Assembly: GCF_016802725.1 (NCBI RefSeq)
Contig: NC_052665.1
Span: 1-64,000 of the forward strand
Reading direction: 5' to 3'
DNA: 64,000 bases
Source: Solenopsis invicta
Lineage: Eukaryota > Arthropoda > Insecta > Hymenoptera > Formicidae
The position numbers and the translations under genes were made by a program. Positions within the stretch are counted from its first letter, which is position 1, and each line of letters starts with the position of its first letter. This document shows positions 22,091 through 33,789 of this stretch, piece by piece. The notes under the pieces are model-generated. The model did no database searches. It was not told where the DNA came from and saw only the letters and a list, made by a program, of their open reading frames with translations.

Positions 22091-22531
22091 CTTCTTTCGT
22101 TTAGTGATAATATTATAACAATACAATTACTCGTAACATTGGCAGCACATTAATATTTTTTTAAAAAACAATATTCGCTTTTGATTGGCAAATATTGGCC
22201 AATGCACTTCTAATGCAAGTGCAATATTGTACAATTGTTGATTCGTAATATTGTCAGTACATTACCGTTTCTTTAATAAACAATATTCGCTTTACATTTG
22301 TAACATTACGCCCCTCCACCGTGCCGCCACTCCAGACCGACCAACCGTCGGACGCACCGCCGCCGAGCACGTGCACCTTACGTAAGTCCCACGCGCGTAC
22401 GCTCGGCTTACGTAAGACCACCACATGCTACCGCGCGCGAGCGGCGCGCCACGCGCCACGTTCCGAAAGCGCTCCCACTCTAGTCGGCCCGTCCGCGCGA
22501 GCTGATTGGTGCGTCCAGCCGCGTGGAACGG

Positions 22532-22539
22532 TATATAAG
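22532..22539 (+). promoter_or_regulatory. LTR TATA box (family A copy 2)
   Basis: TATATAAG followed by CCGACAGTGGACAACG. The hairpin array begins 70 bp downstream. Confidence 0.7.
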
Positions 22540-22600
22540 CCGACAGTGGACAACGTACGAGAGATTCTTCCGAACAACCGATCTCCCCGGATCATCTCCA

Positions 22601-23021
22601 GCGCTGGGCATACTCGGCGCCTCCTAGCTCGGGGATTTTCGAGCACCTCGAACGGGCATACTCGTTCCTGCCTTCCCGCGACGGGTATAACCGTCGTCCC
22701 CGAGGCCAGGTATGCTCGGCCGCTCCGATCCGCTCCGACGCGCGATGGGCATTCTCGTCGCGCGGCCAATCAGACCGTTCAGCCGGACGACGGGTATTCT
22801 CGTACGTCCGGTCAGGTCCAATCCGCATCCGTTACACCGTGCAGCGGGAATTCTCACCGCACGGCTTGTCCGTTCCGTTCAGCCAGACGACGGGCATTCT
22901 CGTCGTCCGGCTATTCCGACCAGACCGTTCCGAGTGTCCCCGGGAATTCTCGGGGACTGTCCGCGCCGACACCGTTCCTGTGTCCGCCTACCGTACCTCG
23001 CGGGGAGTTTTCCCCGCGAGG
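22601..23021 (+). repeat. Array of 11 short hairpins with covarying stems (LTR family A copy 2)
   Basis: Hairpins at 22601-22620, 22627-22644, 22650-22667, 22679-22696, 22704-22721, 22740-22763, 22784-22810, 22838-22864, 22886-22907, 22936-22957 and 22996-23021. Examples are GCGCTGGGCATACTCGGCGC, GAACGGGCATACTCGTTC and GTCCCCGGGAATTCTCGGGG. The core GGG-NATN-CTC recurs in most while stem bases change in pairs, including G-T pairs. A few, such as the last (11-bp stem, loop GTT), depart from the core. Confidence 0.85.
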
Positions 23022-23974
23022 TGAGGCCGCCCAGGCCGACACCGGCGACGACCCTCGTGCAGCGCGAAAACTGTCCGTCGCGCCGCGAGCCGTCGCATCC
23101 GAGACTGTAACCGGTCAACCGCACGGGCCAATCACGCCCCGAGCACGGCATTAGAGTTGGCCGCCGCGCCACCACTCTAAATACGGATACCATACGCGTA
23201 GAGCGTAAGCCGAATCCGTCCGTATATCGCACGACGCACCCAAGTACGTCCGTTTCTAAACTATCCGTGTCCGTTCCCTAACACTAAGCGATACCGCGAA
23301 TTATATTTTTCTTGTCCGCGATTGTTAACCGAGCAACCTCGATTGCTACCTCCGAGCGCAGAGCGCATAGTCACTGTCCGTCCGTTTCCGGAATTTCTAA
23401 AGTCCGTTCCGTTTAGATATTAAGTACTCGTCAGTCGTTTACCTAGCTGTCGAGACCGTCTCTTCTAAGGGTTTAGATATTAAATACCGCGCGAATACAT
23501 TGTGACCGTTCTCTTGATTTCACGCAGGCCGACGACCGCGCAATTGAGTGCCGTAATACTATTCGTAGAGCTCAGTATCCTCCGATAACGATATCGGGAC
23601 TGCATACTTTATTTTGTATTAAAGCATAGCAAAATATATTTAACTCTTTCTTTCACTACCAAACCACGGCGTTATCATTTGATACGAACCCGGACATCCG
23701 GCGAGCACATCCGAGCAACCGATCCTGAACCTAAATCCCGTAACCAACACCGAGAAACGACCAGCGTTACACATTGGCAAATCTTAGCCAATGCACCTCC
23801 AATGTAAATGTAATATTGTTTATTAATTGGCGAGCAATATTACAAGTACATGTGCAATTGATCCTATGACCAATATTGGCTCTTTATTGGAAAATATTGG
23901 CCAATGTACTTCCAACATAACCAATGTTTCGCCAATGTTAACCAATGTAAAGCCAATGTACTGTGCTACTAGGG

Positions 23975-24292
23975 ATGTGACACACTAAAAAATTGTCATG
24001 ATTTATTTAATAAAATAATGATATATTTTATCAGATTTTGAATTAGAACTTCAAGCAAAAATAAAATGTTAAAAAAACCAATATTTAATAGTAAAACTAT
24101 GGCGATGCACTCTATTATTAAATAATATGTGTTATTATTGAATATTCTATTACATTAAATTCTGTCATATTATTAATATAACTTTGTTTCTATTATTAAG
24201 TTTTATTATTAAGTTTTATTATTAAATTTTTATTATTAATTAAATATTGTATACTATTATCATTAAATATTTAATGTATGCTTCACACATAG
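23975..24292. other. AT-rich spacer with TTATTAAGTTTT repeats
   Basis: Low-complexity TTATTA-type sequence (about 24110-24245). No gene seen. Confidence 0.5.
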
Positions 24293-25015
24293 AAATTGAT
24301 CTCCAGTGGATGTCCGTCGCCCTTCCATAGCTCCATGGGACGTCTATCTCCATGATGGAAGTCAGATGGACGTCCATTAGAAGTGTCACGTCCGCGACGT
24401 TGCGGGTATACATTTTTTCGACACCGGTATAAAACAGACGGGCAAGCCGGCATTCGCTAACAAATCTAACTGTCAAGTCGCATCCTGTTCTTAACATTTT
24501 CCAGCGCCGGATATTCGCGGCAGAATGATCTGCACGCACGGCCAGTAAGTCATAAAATCATAGACTAATGTCTATTTAACATTTCCCAGCGCCGGATAGT
24601 CGCGGCAGAGCGATCTGCACGCACGGCCAGTAAGTCGTAAAACCATATTTAACATTTTCCAGTGACGGAAGGTTGATAGAGGAAAACTGCGCCTACGACA
24701 CTCGAAAAGTAATAAAATCTCAATCCAACATTTTCCAGCGCCGGATGGTCGCGGCGGAGAAGTCCGCTCGCACGGCACTTGAAAGACACCGCGACAGAGA
24801 AATCTGTCGCGAGACCGTTAAAGTCATAAAATCGTGAACTGACATTTCCCTGACATTTCTCAGTGCCGGATGGTCGCGGCGGAGAAGTCCGCTCGCACGG
24901 CACTTGAACTTGAGTTATCTCATTTAAGAAATCTGAGTGGTGGTTGCATCAGCAGCAACCCCCACTAAGGGTACCGACTTGCCGCGCTTTTCTCAGAGCT
25001 TTGTCTCAAAAATCG

Positions 25016-25023
25016 TATAAATA
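25016..25023 (+). promoter_or_regulatory. LTR TATA box (third family)
   Basis: TATAAATA; a CAGTTCG-like start site lies about 30 bp downstream. Confidence 0.6.
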
Positions 25024-25144
25024 GAGATGCAGCCCGCGACGCAGGGCAGTTCGAACTCGAGAGTAGAGATCAGGGCTAGTGTAGCCAGGACGGTTTCGTG
25101 TCGCAATTGTAGCGACCGAGTTCCCCTGAGCTACTAGTTCGCGC

Positions 25145-25275
25145 TAATCCAAACGAGTCACTCTAATTCCAATCCTAATTCTAATTCGAATTCAAACTCT
25201 AACTCAAATCCTAAATCGAGACACATCCTAATTCCAATTCTAATTCTAATTCTAAGTCTAACTCTAAATCCACCG
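25145..25275. repeat. Degenerate (CTAATT)n hexanucleotide tract
   Basis: Repeated ATTCTAATT/ATTCCAATT in the transcribed part of the LTR. Confidence 0.8.
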
Positions 25276-26478
25276 CTATTTTTACTGTAAGCTTAATTTC
25301 AATGTAATCGTAGTTTAAATTGTGCTTTATATCGTAGTAATAAAAGGGTAGTCCATACACAAATGCTTTTCGCTTAATTTCCACGCTTAACCTCCTCCGC
25401 TTCCATGCATGCAACACTGCGACGCGAGTGTAGTGCATAAACAGAAGCATCACGATCGAGGCCCGAGGACAGCCGGACAGCCGGAAGAACGAGGACGATC
25501 ATCACCTGACCAGAGCGGCCACCAAGGCATAGGCAACAGTTCCAACAGCAACCGCTATACTAAAGCTAAGTCGCAACGTCCAACAAAGCATGTCACATAA
25601 CGCGTACTTCTCAATCCAAGCCCCTGGAACGATTCCGACGCCACCATACTCGCGCTCTCGCGGCACCCCTTCTAAAGTTATAAAACTCCCCTCACTAGGC
25701 CATCGGTCGCGGAAAATCGGGCCCGTCCGCCGGTAAATCCGGCCACGCGATCCGCTCCTGGGCTGTGGAGCCCCCGAAGCTTAGGCTTCGAAACAGCCAG
25801 TTTCGCCGAAACGCGCGTATTCCGCTCAACGGCGACCGCGCTCGGTCGGGACGTGACAGAAGTCCATGAAACCTCCATAGCTCCATGGGATTTTACTTCC
25901 ATCATGGAAGTTAGATGGACGTCCATTAGAAATCCATGAAACCTCCATAGTTCCATGGAATTTTACTTCCATCATGGAAGTCAAATAGATCTCCATTAGA
26001 CATCCATCCAACCTCCATAGTTCCATGGGATTTTATTTTCATCATAGCAGTCAGATGGACATCCATTAGACATCCATTCAACTTCCATAGCTCCATGGGA
26101 TTTTACTTCCATCATGGAAGTCAGATAAATCTCCATTAGACATCCATCCAACCTCCATAGCTCCATGGGGTTTTATTTTCATCATAGCAGTCAGATGGAC
26201 ATCCATTAGACATCCATTCAACTTCCATAGCTCCATGGGATTTTACTTCCATCATGGAAGTCAGATAAATCTCCATTAGACATCCATCCAACCTCCATAG
26301 CTCCATGGGATTTTATTTCCATCATAGAAGTCAGATGGACGTCCATTAGAAGTCCATTAAACCTCTATAGCTTCATAGGATTTTACTTCCATCATGGAAG
26401 TCAGATGGACGTCCATTAGAAGTCCATAAAATTTCTATAGCTTCATCAGATTTTACTTTTATCATAGAAGTCAGATAG

Positions 26479-26757
26479 ATTCCGTAAAGCGTATAATGCG
26501 CATGACGTTATCCTTGTTGATCACCAGAAGTTAAACAAGGATAAAATGTTATATTACGTATAGTCGTGAGCTAAAAGGTAGCAACACATTTTTTTTGATG
26601 GTAGATGGTTTGATGCTTAATTGGTTGGATCCACAGGTAAGAACCAATGACGTTCTCCGTTTGATGAGCAAGTCTACATTTCAAAAACAATCGAAGAAAA
26701 TATGTTGCAACTTTTAGCTCACGACAATACATCATGCGCTCTTTTTACGGAATTTGA
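26479..26757. mobile_element. Small TIR element hosting a MITE
   Basis: ATTCCGTAAA..GCGCATGA at the left is inverted as CATGCGCTCTTTTTACGGAAT at the right. The Tc1-type MITE 26561-26727 lies inside. Confidence 0.5.
26561..26727. mobile_element. Palindromic Tc1/mariner-type MITE, copy 2
   Basis: Diverged sibling of 14295-14485 with the same GTCGTGAGCTAAAAGGT..GCAACACA ends and TA at both flanks (26559-26560, 26728-26729). Confidence 0.88.
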
Positions 26758-26769
26758 TTATTATCTCTT

Positions 26770-27190
26770 TATCAAAACAATTATGCAACTAATTTGTTTA
26801 TAACAATTATAACAACTATGACAATTAAAAAAGCGCCATATATATTTTTTTAGTAATTTTTCTCGGTGAATCGATTGCGCAATCAGTTCTCCTCTACAGT
26901 CAGTTTTAACAATTTGTTTATAATAATTAATTGCAAAATTAACTTTGGCAACGGGCTTTTTACGTCATTAATGTTTTTTCATGCTTCGATACTATTTCTA
27001 ATTGTTGTTTTTTGACTGATTTGGCTATGAGCAGAAACAGGTTTTAATTATTTATATAATTTATATTAAAAATATCTAAAGCTAAATAAACAAAAGGTTA
27101 ATAAGAGTGTTCGCGCGATACCCAAGACGCCAGTTTCTTCTTGTTCAAATCAGCTTTACTTCAAATATAACTTTTTATTAACAATCTCAC
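26770..27190. other. AT-rich DNA, nothing recognised
   Basis: No open frame with a recognisable domain, no RNA box and no repeat boundary. Confidence 0.4.
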
Positions 27191-27194
27191 AAGT

Positions 27195-27268
27195 GTACGT
27201 TTAGCTCAGTGTTAAGATACTAGGTTATCGTTCCGAAGATCTTAGGTTCGAATCCCGCCGGCGCCGAT
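27195..27268 (+). other. tRNA-like sequence with A and B boxes (probable SINE head)
   Basis: TTAGCTCAGTG (A box) and GGTTCGAATCC (B box, 27245-27255) are at tRNA spacing. The acceptor, T and anticodon stems do not pair well, so a functional tRNA gene is unlikely. A Pol III-type SINE head or tRNA pseudogene fits better. Confidence 0.5.
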
Positions 27269-27384
27269 GCGTTTCAAAAATTTATAAAATAATACGACGT
27301 AATTGTAATTAGTGAATTAAAATGTTATATGTGAAACAGCAAATACAGATTAAGCTATAAAAATAATAAAATTTGTTTAAAAAA

Positions 27385-27725
27385 AATTTTTTTTACCGTC
27401 CATGAGACGTCCACTGAAGGTCTGAACCTCCACGGTACACGTCCATTAATAATCTAAATAACGTCTGCTGAGACTCTATAAAGCCTTTACTAATAATCAA
27501 CGTGACGTCGGTTTGTCATCCACTAAGGCTCTATGAACCCTTTATTAATAATCCACGTAACGTCTAATGGACATCCGTTGTTAACGTCTAATGGACGTCC
27601 AATGGACGTGCCCAATGCGGAACTGTGGATGCCTAGTGGCCGTCCATTGGATTCCATGGGACGTCCACTGGAAGGTCCGAACTTCCACGGCAGACGTCCA
27701 TTAGACGTCCATTGGAGGTTTTAGT
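27385..27725. repeat. Degenerate GACGTCCA-rich repeat
   Basis: Many copies of GACGTCCA and GACGTCTAATGG in both orientations, related to the GGACGTCCATTAGA end of the 69-bp array unit. Confidence 0.55.
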
Positions 27726-27949
27726 TCTATGTGGGTTTTTTATAATATTAAAACAAATTTTGTAGTTTTTAATAATTCTATACAAAATATATCCTTTTTC
27801 TCTATTTCTTTCATCCCACCATGCCAAAAAGTACGAACAACACGAATAAGCCTAATGATATACTTCAAGCATGACTACAACAGTATCCATAAGAATTTAT
27901 TGATTCCGCCATTTTGCTTCAGAGCCAATGAAAAATGAGACAACATTGG

Positions 27950-28165
27950 CCAGACTCTTACTTCTAGGGATACTAAAAATATCCAAGCGGCTACCCTATT
28001 TGTGGTAGACGATGCTTAACTTCTACAACTGCTGCGAATTGGATTCTTTTTGATGATCTGTGAACATGTTATACTAATATGTTTATATAATTGATAGATT
28101 AGCTAAATATATATTATTGAAAAGATGAATCGTGTATAATTAAAGTATATTATTTATATAAATAT
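27950..28165 (-). repeat. 5S-rRNA-tailed repeat, copy 2 (split; continues at 42195-42440)
   Basis: The minus strand reads AGAAGTTAAGCATCGTC .. GTAGCCGCTTGG (about 27990-28040), resembling 5S rRNA GAAGTTAAGCA..GTCGG and GACCGCCTGGG. The AT-rich body breaks at 28165 and resumes at 42195, on the far side of the P-like nest. Confidence 0.5.
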
Positions 28166-29083
28166 TGTTACGATTCGATACTTTCCGATAGGATCGACTT
28201 TCTGCACTCGCGCTCTCGTACACTCCAATAACACACGCGCGGTCATGAAATACAAAGGCAAACTTAGAAAACGTAGACCTTTAATTCATAATGTGACACT
28301 TAATCCAAAGACAAGATATTAACCATGATACAAAGACAAGGGTATGCTCTTGCGCACGTTAAATCACGTGACAGACGAGCGATCAATCAGAATTGTCACC
28401 AAGTTACGTCATCGTTTCGCGATACATTTGAATGTATTATTTAGTATACTTACAGTGCCCTTTGTAATATTTTAATTTTTTGAAATGTTTATTTGAAAAA
28501 TAAAATAAAATGAATATTAAAAAAAATATATTTAAGAATATAATGCAAAACAGCATTGTGAACGATAAGAAATGTTTTATTATATTTAAATTAAATCAAT
28601 ATAAGAAAGAAATAGTAGATTCGAAAATATTGGTGTAAAAAAATTGAAAAAATATATTTAAGGTAGAGAAAATGATAGAGATGTGTAAATTAATGCATTA
28701 TATTTTATTGTTAGTAAATTTTACAAATTTTTTTTTTCTTATTTTTACCTCTGTTTTGTTCGCATATTTGCCTATTCATTACACAAACACGAATGTTCAT
28801 GTACGAACAAGGCACAGAATTACGAGGTAATTTCTGCGGTTGTATTTTTTGTTCTACAATTGTCGCCAATTCGTTAAAAATAAATTTGTTTTTACGAAGT
28901 TGGGATCCATGATATTTTTCAAATTCGACATTTATTATTCGCGTTGCCATTAACAAAATTTCCGACGGGTACATGCATTTTCTGCAAGAAATGAACTGAA
29001 TCCAATCTACATCGCTTCCAATTGGCATCTCGAAAGTTGTGATGTCTAAATTACAATATTTCGATTTAAATCGATAGGCAATA

Positions 29084-30365
29084 CGAGGGCGGTCGTTGCC
29101 ATAAGTACTTAGCCTCACCGCCCGATGGTGCCAGTATCGCAAGAGAGATTTACTATCGTGTAGTACATTCTCGTAGACAGCTACTGTCAAAATTTCAGTC
29201 GAATCGGACTCGTAGTTTTGTTTTGACCGCGTGTGGAAGCGGGCGTGTCCGCGGATTTTAGAAAAATGGAAAAAGAGTAATGTCGGTCGGTGATTCGATT
29301 CTTGCTTTTGGAAGGGAAATCGCGCAGCGAAATCAAAGAGCGCTTGGATGCTGTGTACGGTGACTTTTCTCCTTCGATGGCGACCGTCAAAAATTGGTTA
29401 ACGAGTTTCAACTTGGTCGCACGTCGGTTTTTGATGAGGCAAGTGCCCCAAAAATGGCTACCACGGAGGATAACGTGACAAAAATCCACGATCTCGTATT
29501 AGCAGACCGCCGATTAAAGGTGCAAGAGATAGCTGAAACAGTAAGCATCTCAAAAGACCGCGTGGGTCATATCCTGCATGAAATTTTGGGCATGAGAAAG
29601 CTGTCGGCGCGATGGGTGCCGCGTTTGCTCACTCCGGACAACAAGCGCAACCGTGAGACCACTTCAGAGTAGTGTTTGACGCTGTTTAAGCGCAATCCGA
29701 AGGAGTTTCTGCGTCGTTTCGTGACCGTCGACGAAACATGGATCCACTGGTACACACCAGAAACCAAGGAATAGTCGAAACGGTGAACTTCACCCGGCGA
29801 ACGTGCTCCGAAGAAGGCGAAGACTGTCCTATCGGCCGGAAAGGTGATGGCCACCGTTTTCTGGGATTTACAAGGTGTGATCTACATCGACTACCTGGAG
29901 AAGGGCAAAACGGTCACAGGGCTCTATGCCGAATTATTGGGCCGATTCGACGCCGAATTGCAGAAAAAACGGCCCCATTTGACGAAGAAAAAAGTGCTCT
30001 TCCACCATGACAACGCACCGGCTCACACCTCCGCCGTCGCCACGGCCAAATTGGTCAAATTGCACTACGAACTGCTGCCCCATCCACCGTATTCTCCAGA
30101 TTTGGCCCCGTGCGACTTTTTTTTGTTTCCAAACTGGAAAAAGTCGCCGAGCAGAAATTTGAATCGAATGAGGAGGTCATCGCCGCCACGGAGGCCTACT
30201 TTGCAGATCTCGAGAAAATGTATTTTTCAGATGGGTTAAAGAAGTTGGAGCATTGCTGGGTCAAATGTATCGAGCTAAAAGGAGACTATGTTGAGAAATA
30301 AATCGCCGCTTTTCCAAAATTTTCGTTTTTCTTTTGTAGGCTCAGTACTTATCGGACTGCCTTCG
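29084..30365 (+). mobile_element. mariner element M2
   Basis: TIRs CGAGGGCGGTC..ATAAGTACTTAGCCT and CGAAGGCAGTCC.ATAAGTACTGAGCCT (inverted) with TA duplications (29082-29083, 30366-30367). It is inserted in the 3' part of P-like gene 2. Confidence 0.9.
29266..30301 (+). pseudogene. mariner M2 transposase, broken
   Basis: It starts MEKE then a TAA. HTH sequences (FLLLEGKSRSEIKERL..) lie at about 29296-29400, shift frame near 29394, and continue LADRRLKVQEIAETV.. to a stop near 29670. The first Asp is in VTVDETWIHW (about 29722), followed by stops. The last third (about 29850-30120) is open and carries LFHHDNAPAHT and PYSPDLAPCDFFLFP (second and third Asp). All D,D34D motifs are visible but split over several frames. 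Inactive. Confidence 0.9.
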
Positions 30366-33300
30366 TATAACCATGTATTTTAACCCCTCATCTTCAATAG
30401 TATCGATTATGTATATATTTCATCTATTGAAGCAAGAAGTTTCTCTTCTTCCGCAGTCGGATGAAACATAGACAAATCGCATGCGATTACATTATTATTT
30501 TCTTTGTATTCAGCGCACAATTCTTCTTCTTCGAAAGGTGGTTCATCATCCTCCAACGCATACGGTTCAAGCATTCCACTTAGTACTTCGTCGTGTTCGC
30601 CAGTAGCTTTGCCAGTATCAAAAGGAGACACAAAACAAGGTAAATCAGGTTCTGCTGAAACATTACAAGCCCCCCTTTATTACAAAATAGATTGGTTGAG
30701 TGCTTGCCTATATCTTTTTAGTCTGTATTTGAAATCAAGAGCAGTGGGCTTGTCGCACGCAACGCCAGTAGTTCTAATAAATGAAAAAAAATTTTCAAGC
30801 ACATCTTGATTTAACCGTCTGATGATTATGTATTTCACATTAAAGTGATCGTTAAAATACATTTCCTTAATGTATGGCAAAAATTGTTGCAAAGAACAGT
30901 TGCTAACAATAATGCCTTTTTGGAATGTAATTAAACTTTTATGTTTTCCAATTGTCATCTTGTTCATTAGTTCGGTCATTTCATGTAAAATGCTATCTTG
31001 CTTTTCTAAATTAACACCGTACGCATTTTTGCCCTCATGTTTGCCGTACATACTACTGGCATTAAAGACATTAAACCAGTCGTTAAATAAACGGATAACG
31101 CACGCTGTTTTCTTCCAATCAAAATTATCAAGATATCTTTTTTGTTCATACAATTCTATTGCTGAAGCTGTTTGTTAGGAAAATAATTGTGCGGCAAGAA
31201 CAACTTTTTGTTTTTTGCAACCTTGAACATCAAGGTGATATTGGGAAATGTTGTGAGAGATTTTTACATATTTTGCATTAATACTTAAGATTCGTTCGAT
31301 ACATTTTTTATCCATGTGATGTCCCCGAACACTGAATCCATTGTCAAGAAAATGATTTCTTGCTAATTTGAGCAAGTGTGGCATGTCTGCAAACACAAGA
31401 ATTTTTAGATTTTCGTTAATAGGGTGCTGAAAATAATTATTTTTAGGAGCAACTCCAAGATTTAATTGACACCACAGCGCCATGTTCGTTGAGCCCATAT
31501 CACATGTCATGCCAACAACGGTATAATCTATGTTATACAATCGTGAAATAATGCACAAAAGCGTATCTTTTTTCATTGCCATATCATAATTGTAATATAT
31601 TAGTTGTTTCCATTTTGAAAATAAACTACGAACCATCACATACTGGCACGACTTGCGTGACCCAACAACTTGCTGTAGTTTGCGGTCGATAGCGATTTTA
31701 TTACACAAGTGGATTTCGTCAAATGTGAGTATGACTAGTTTTTCATGCGTTTTCATGCTTTTCCCTTTACATTTCATGCAGTCAAGAATTGTATCTAACA
31801 CTCCAGGATCAACGTTAATGTCACGTGTCCACCTTCTTAGCGTTGAAAGACCAGGGAGAGGCATTTTCACTACATTTCTCATATATCGGTAAGCTTTGGG
31901 ACTGACGCATCGTAAAGACATAGCACTCGCTATGTCTTCTGAAGACATGCAAAGCTACGTGTCACGTTGGGATTCAATAACATTCGTATTTGACCCGACG
32001 TGAAAACTTTCCCCAAATTTTTGAGCATTTTGGCCTCATACTGTTGAATGTCCCGAGACCGATGTCGCTTTTGCTGCTTCAATTTTTTTTTCATTGCAAC
32101 CACTTGCAATTTAAGATTCTCGCTGAAAACGTAAGGTCAAATAAAATACATACAAATCTTATAAATATAACACTGGAATAATTATATAAACTTCACTTAT
32201 TCAATTTCTCTTGTTGTTTGAATTTTTCAAATTTTTTTTTCATGAAATTCAATTCTCGTTGCATCTTTTCTCTGAAAACGTGTAATAAAAAATAAATAAT
32301 TTGTAAACAACAAAATTTAGAAACATATTTAAAAATTTCATAGTTATATTTATGTGTTACATTAATAACCGATTCCACTAATGATTAACTTTAATCTCAG
32401 TTCAACTTACTCTTTATCTTTTTCTAACTCTTAGAACTAAAAAAGAATGAAGAATAAGTTGAACTAAGATTAAAGTTAATCTACGTTGGTGAAATCGGTC
32501 ATAATAAGGTCACCTAGATTAAAGTAGTACTTACATAGTTCCGACGTCTTTACTTGAACTATGGAAACTTATTGCAACTGATGATGCATTTGGTGTTGTA
32601 TGTATGATGTTGTTCACATTAAATTTATCTGTAATATGCGTTGATACATTCACCATTTCTTTTGCAACATCAATATGTATTGACGCAATCGATATTTCTT
32701 TAGACACATTGCCACAATCCATTTGCACATTTGTAAACAAAGGCACTATTTCTTCGATATGCATTGAAGCATTTGGCACTTCTTCAAATGTATTAACTGG
32801 CATATTTGTTACAACAATAGACGAATGCATATTGTGTATTTGAGATTGTGTTTCCACAATGTTTCCATTTTCCACATGCTTATTAAATAAATGTAACGTG
32901 GGAATTGCATTGTCTTCCAGTTTACGAACTCTTTTCGGAGAGTACCCCAGCAGTGGTAGTCGTAAATATTTTTTAAAATACGACGGTTCAAAATATATTG
33001 AACATATTCTTCCTAAATAAAATAGAGTATGTTAGGCTATTGTCGATCTAATCTATTAATTATTTTCTAATTTATTTCTATTTAAAAAAAGCGTAATGTA
33101 CATTCGTACTGGTATTTCGTCGAAATTATTTTTACAACATAACCTTATAATATGTAAAATGCATTAGATTACAAAAAATAATTATTTCTTGTTATAAAAA
33201 ATTATGCTTTTACAGATAGAATATAATATGAAGTAATGATGAGCATGAATCTGTTCATAAATAAACCAAGGAACTAAATTCATTGTTTTTTTTTATACTA

Positions 33301-33789
33301 TTTGAATTATAATGTCACAAAATACAATCATGGGAAGGAGTAATATTTGCACATATCGAAAATAGTTTTCTTATTGCTAATACCGACTTAACTGTATACT
33401 TTCTTACAATTAAACTCTTACCTTTAGTAACAGAGATATCTTTATTTGCACAGACTTCACGCCATTTAATGCAAATCGCTTCGTCTTTCGGAAATGAAAA
33501 ATATTGCACAGTTTTGCCTGGGAGATTTTTTGTTTTCCGATAATAATTTTTGTAGCCTTTTACTGCACAGTTCATTTTTAATGATCTCTTTATTAATACA
33601 CGTCTGATAAGTTATTTACAATAACTAAACAGGAGTAACATGTGCTCGCAGCTGTGAGGGTGATTTTACATGAAGCGCGGAAACGGGGAAATAACTAGAT
33701 TCCACGTTTCCGCGTTCCGTCGTTTCTTTCCGTGTGTTTGAGCGGAAAAGCGGAATTCAACGGAATCACACTACCCCACCAACACATAA

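Larger units (their letters stand above)
22299..23771 (+). mobile_element. Solo LTR, family A copy 2 (1473 bp)
   Basis: TGTAACATTACGCCCCTCC ... CCAGCGTTACA with a 4-bp duplication CATT (22295-22298, 23772-23775). TATA box at 22532-22539. The 3' end (CGAACCCGGACATCCGGCG..) matches copy 1 at about 61336. It has the longest hairpin array of the three copies. The long plus-strand open frame 22321-23154 is a GC-rich artefact. Confidence 0.9.
21324..23974. mobile_element. TIR element with AATATTGG-rich ends, split by a solo LTR
   Basis: The outer ends CCCTAGTAGCACA (21324) and TGTGCTACTAGGG (to 23974) are inverted repeats. Both flanks are packed with AATATTGG / CCAATGT motifs (21340-21680, 22150-22290, 23775-23960). 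There is no transposase. The LTR at 22299-23771 interrupts it. Confidence 0.6.
24384..25858 (+). mobile_element. Solo LTR, third family (1475 bp)
   Basis: TGTCACGTCCGCG ... GGTCGGGACGTGACA with a 4-bp duplication GAAG (24380-24383, 25859-25862), inserted in the 69-bp array. It contains about five 75-130-bp internal repeats starting ACATTT(T/C)CCAG(C/T)GCCGGAT (24496-24910), each with a small hairpin such as CGCGACAGA/TCTGTCGCG. It also has TATAAATA (25016-25023) and a CTAATT-type hexanucleotide tract. Confidence 0.88.
24293..26480. repeat. 69-bp tandem array interrupted by a solo LTR
   Basis: Units of about 69 bp carry CCATAGCTCCATGGGATTTTACTTCCATCATGGAAGTCAG..GGACGTCCATTAGA. Start points fall near 25891, 25960, 26029, 26098, 26167, 26237, 26307, 26376 and 26446, with part of a unit at 24325-24383. 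Alternating variants (CATCATGGAAG / CATCATAGCAG) give a partial 138-bp period. Each unit contains near-palindromes. Confidence 0.8.
28745..33575 (-). pseudogene. P-element-like (THAP9-type) transposase, multi-exon, inactivated
   Basis: Exon 1 (33575-33422) and exon 2 (from 33012, phase-compatible) encode a THAP domain ending LLGYSPKRVRKLEDNAIPTL. Two of its four zinc ligands are changed: the second Cys is Tyr (CAVKGY) and the His is Tyr (ICSIYF). Coiled-coil exons follow (about 32270-32200, 32128-31990). The core starts at 31948 after a frameshift and carries LFSKWKQ, CDMGSTNMALW and ADMPHLLKLARN. There is an in-frame TAA near 31175, then NDWFNVF and LNQDVLENFFSFIR. After mariner M2 the C-terminal part (29082-28745) continues DEGLKYMVIAYRF.. 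to RKCMYPSEIL. P-type transposases cut DNA through an RNase H-like core. This copy cannot make the full protein. Confidence 0.85.

Noticed and set aside
22321..23154. 277-codon plus-strand frame in a GC-rich stretch
   Set aside because: Lies wholly inside a solo LTR and crosses the hairpin array; high GC makes stops rare; no motif.
25860..26480. CRISPR-like array
   Set aside because: Repeat units are contiguous at 69 bp with no unique spacers; eukaryotic tandem satellite.
27195..27268. Functional tRNA gene
   Set aside because: Acceptor, T and anticodon stems pair poorly; better a SINE head or tRNA pseudogene.
28711..29190. 159-codon minus-strand frame as one novel protein
   Set aside because: Its first third is mariner M2 terminal DNA read backwards; the rest is the C-terminal part of the P-like transposase.
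33769..33773. Definite target duplication for the CACTA element
   Set aside because: Flanks TCA and TGT do not match. A TA duplication fits only if the TIR starts at CCCC. Boundary left open.
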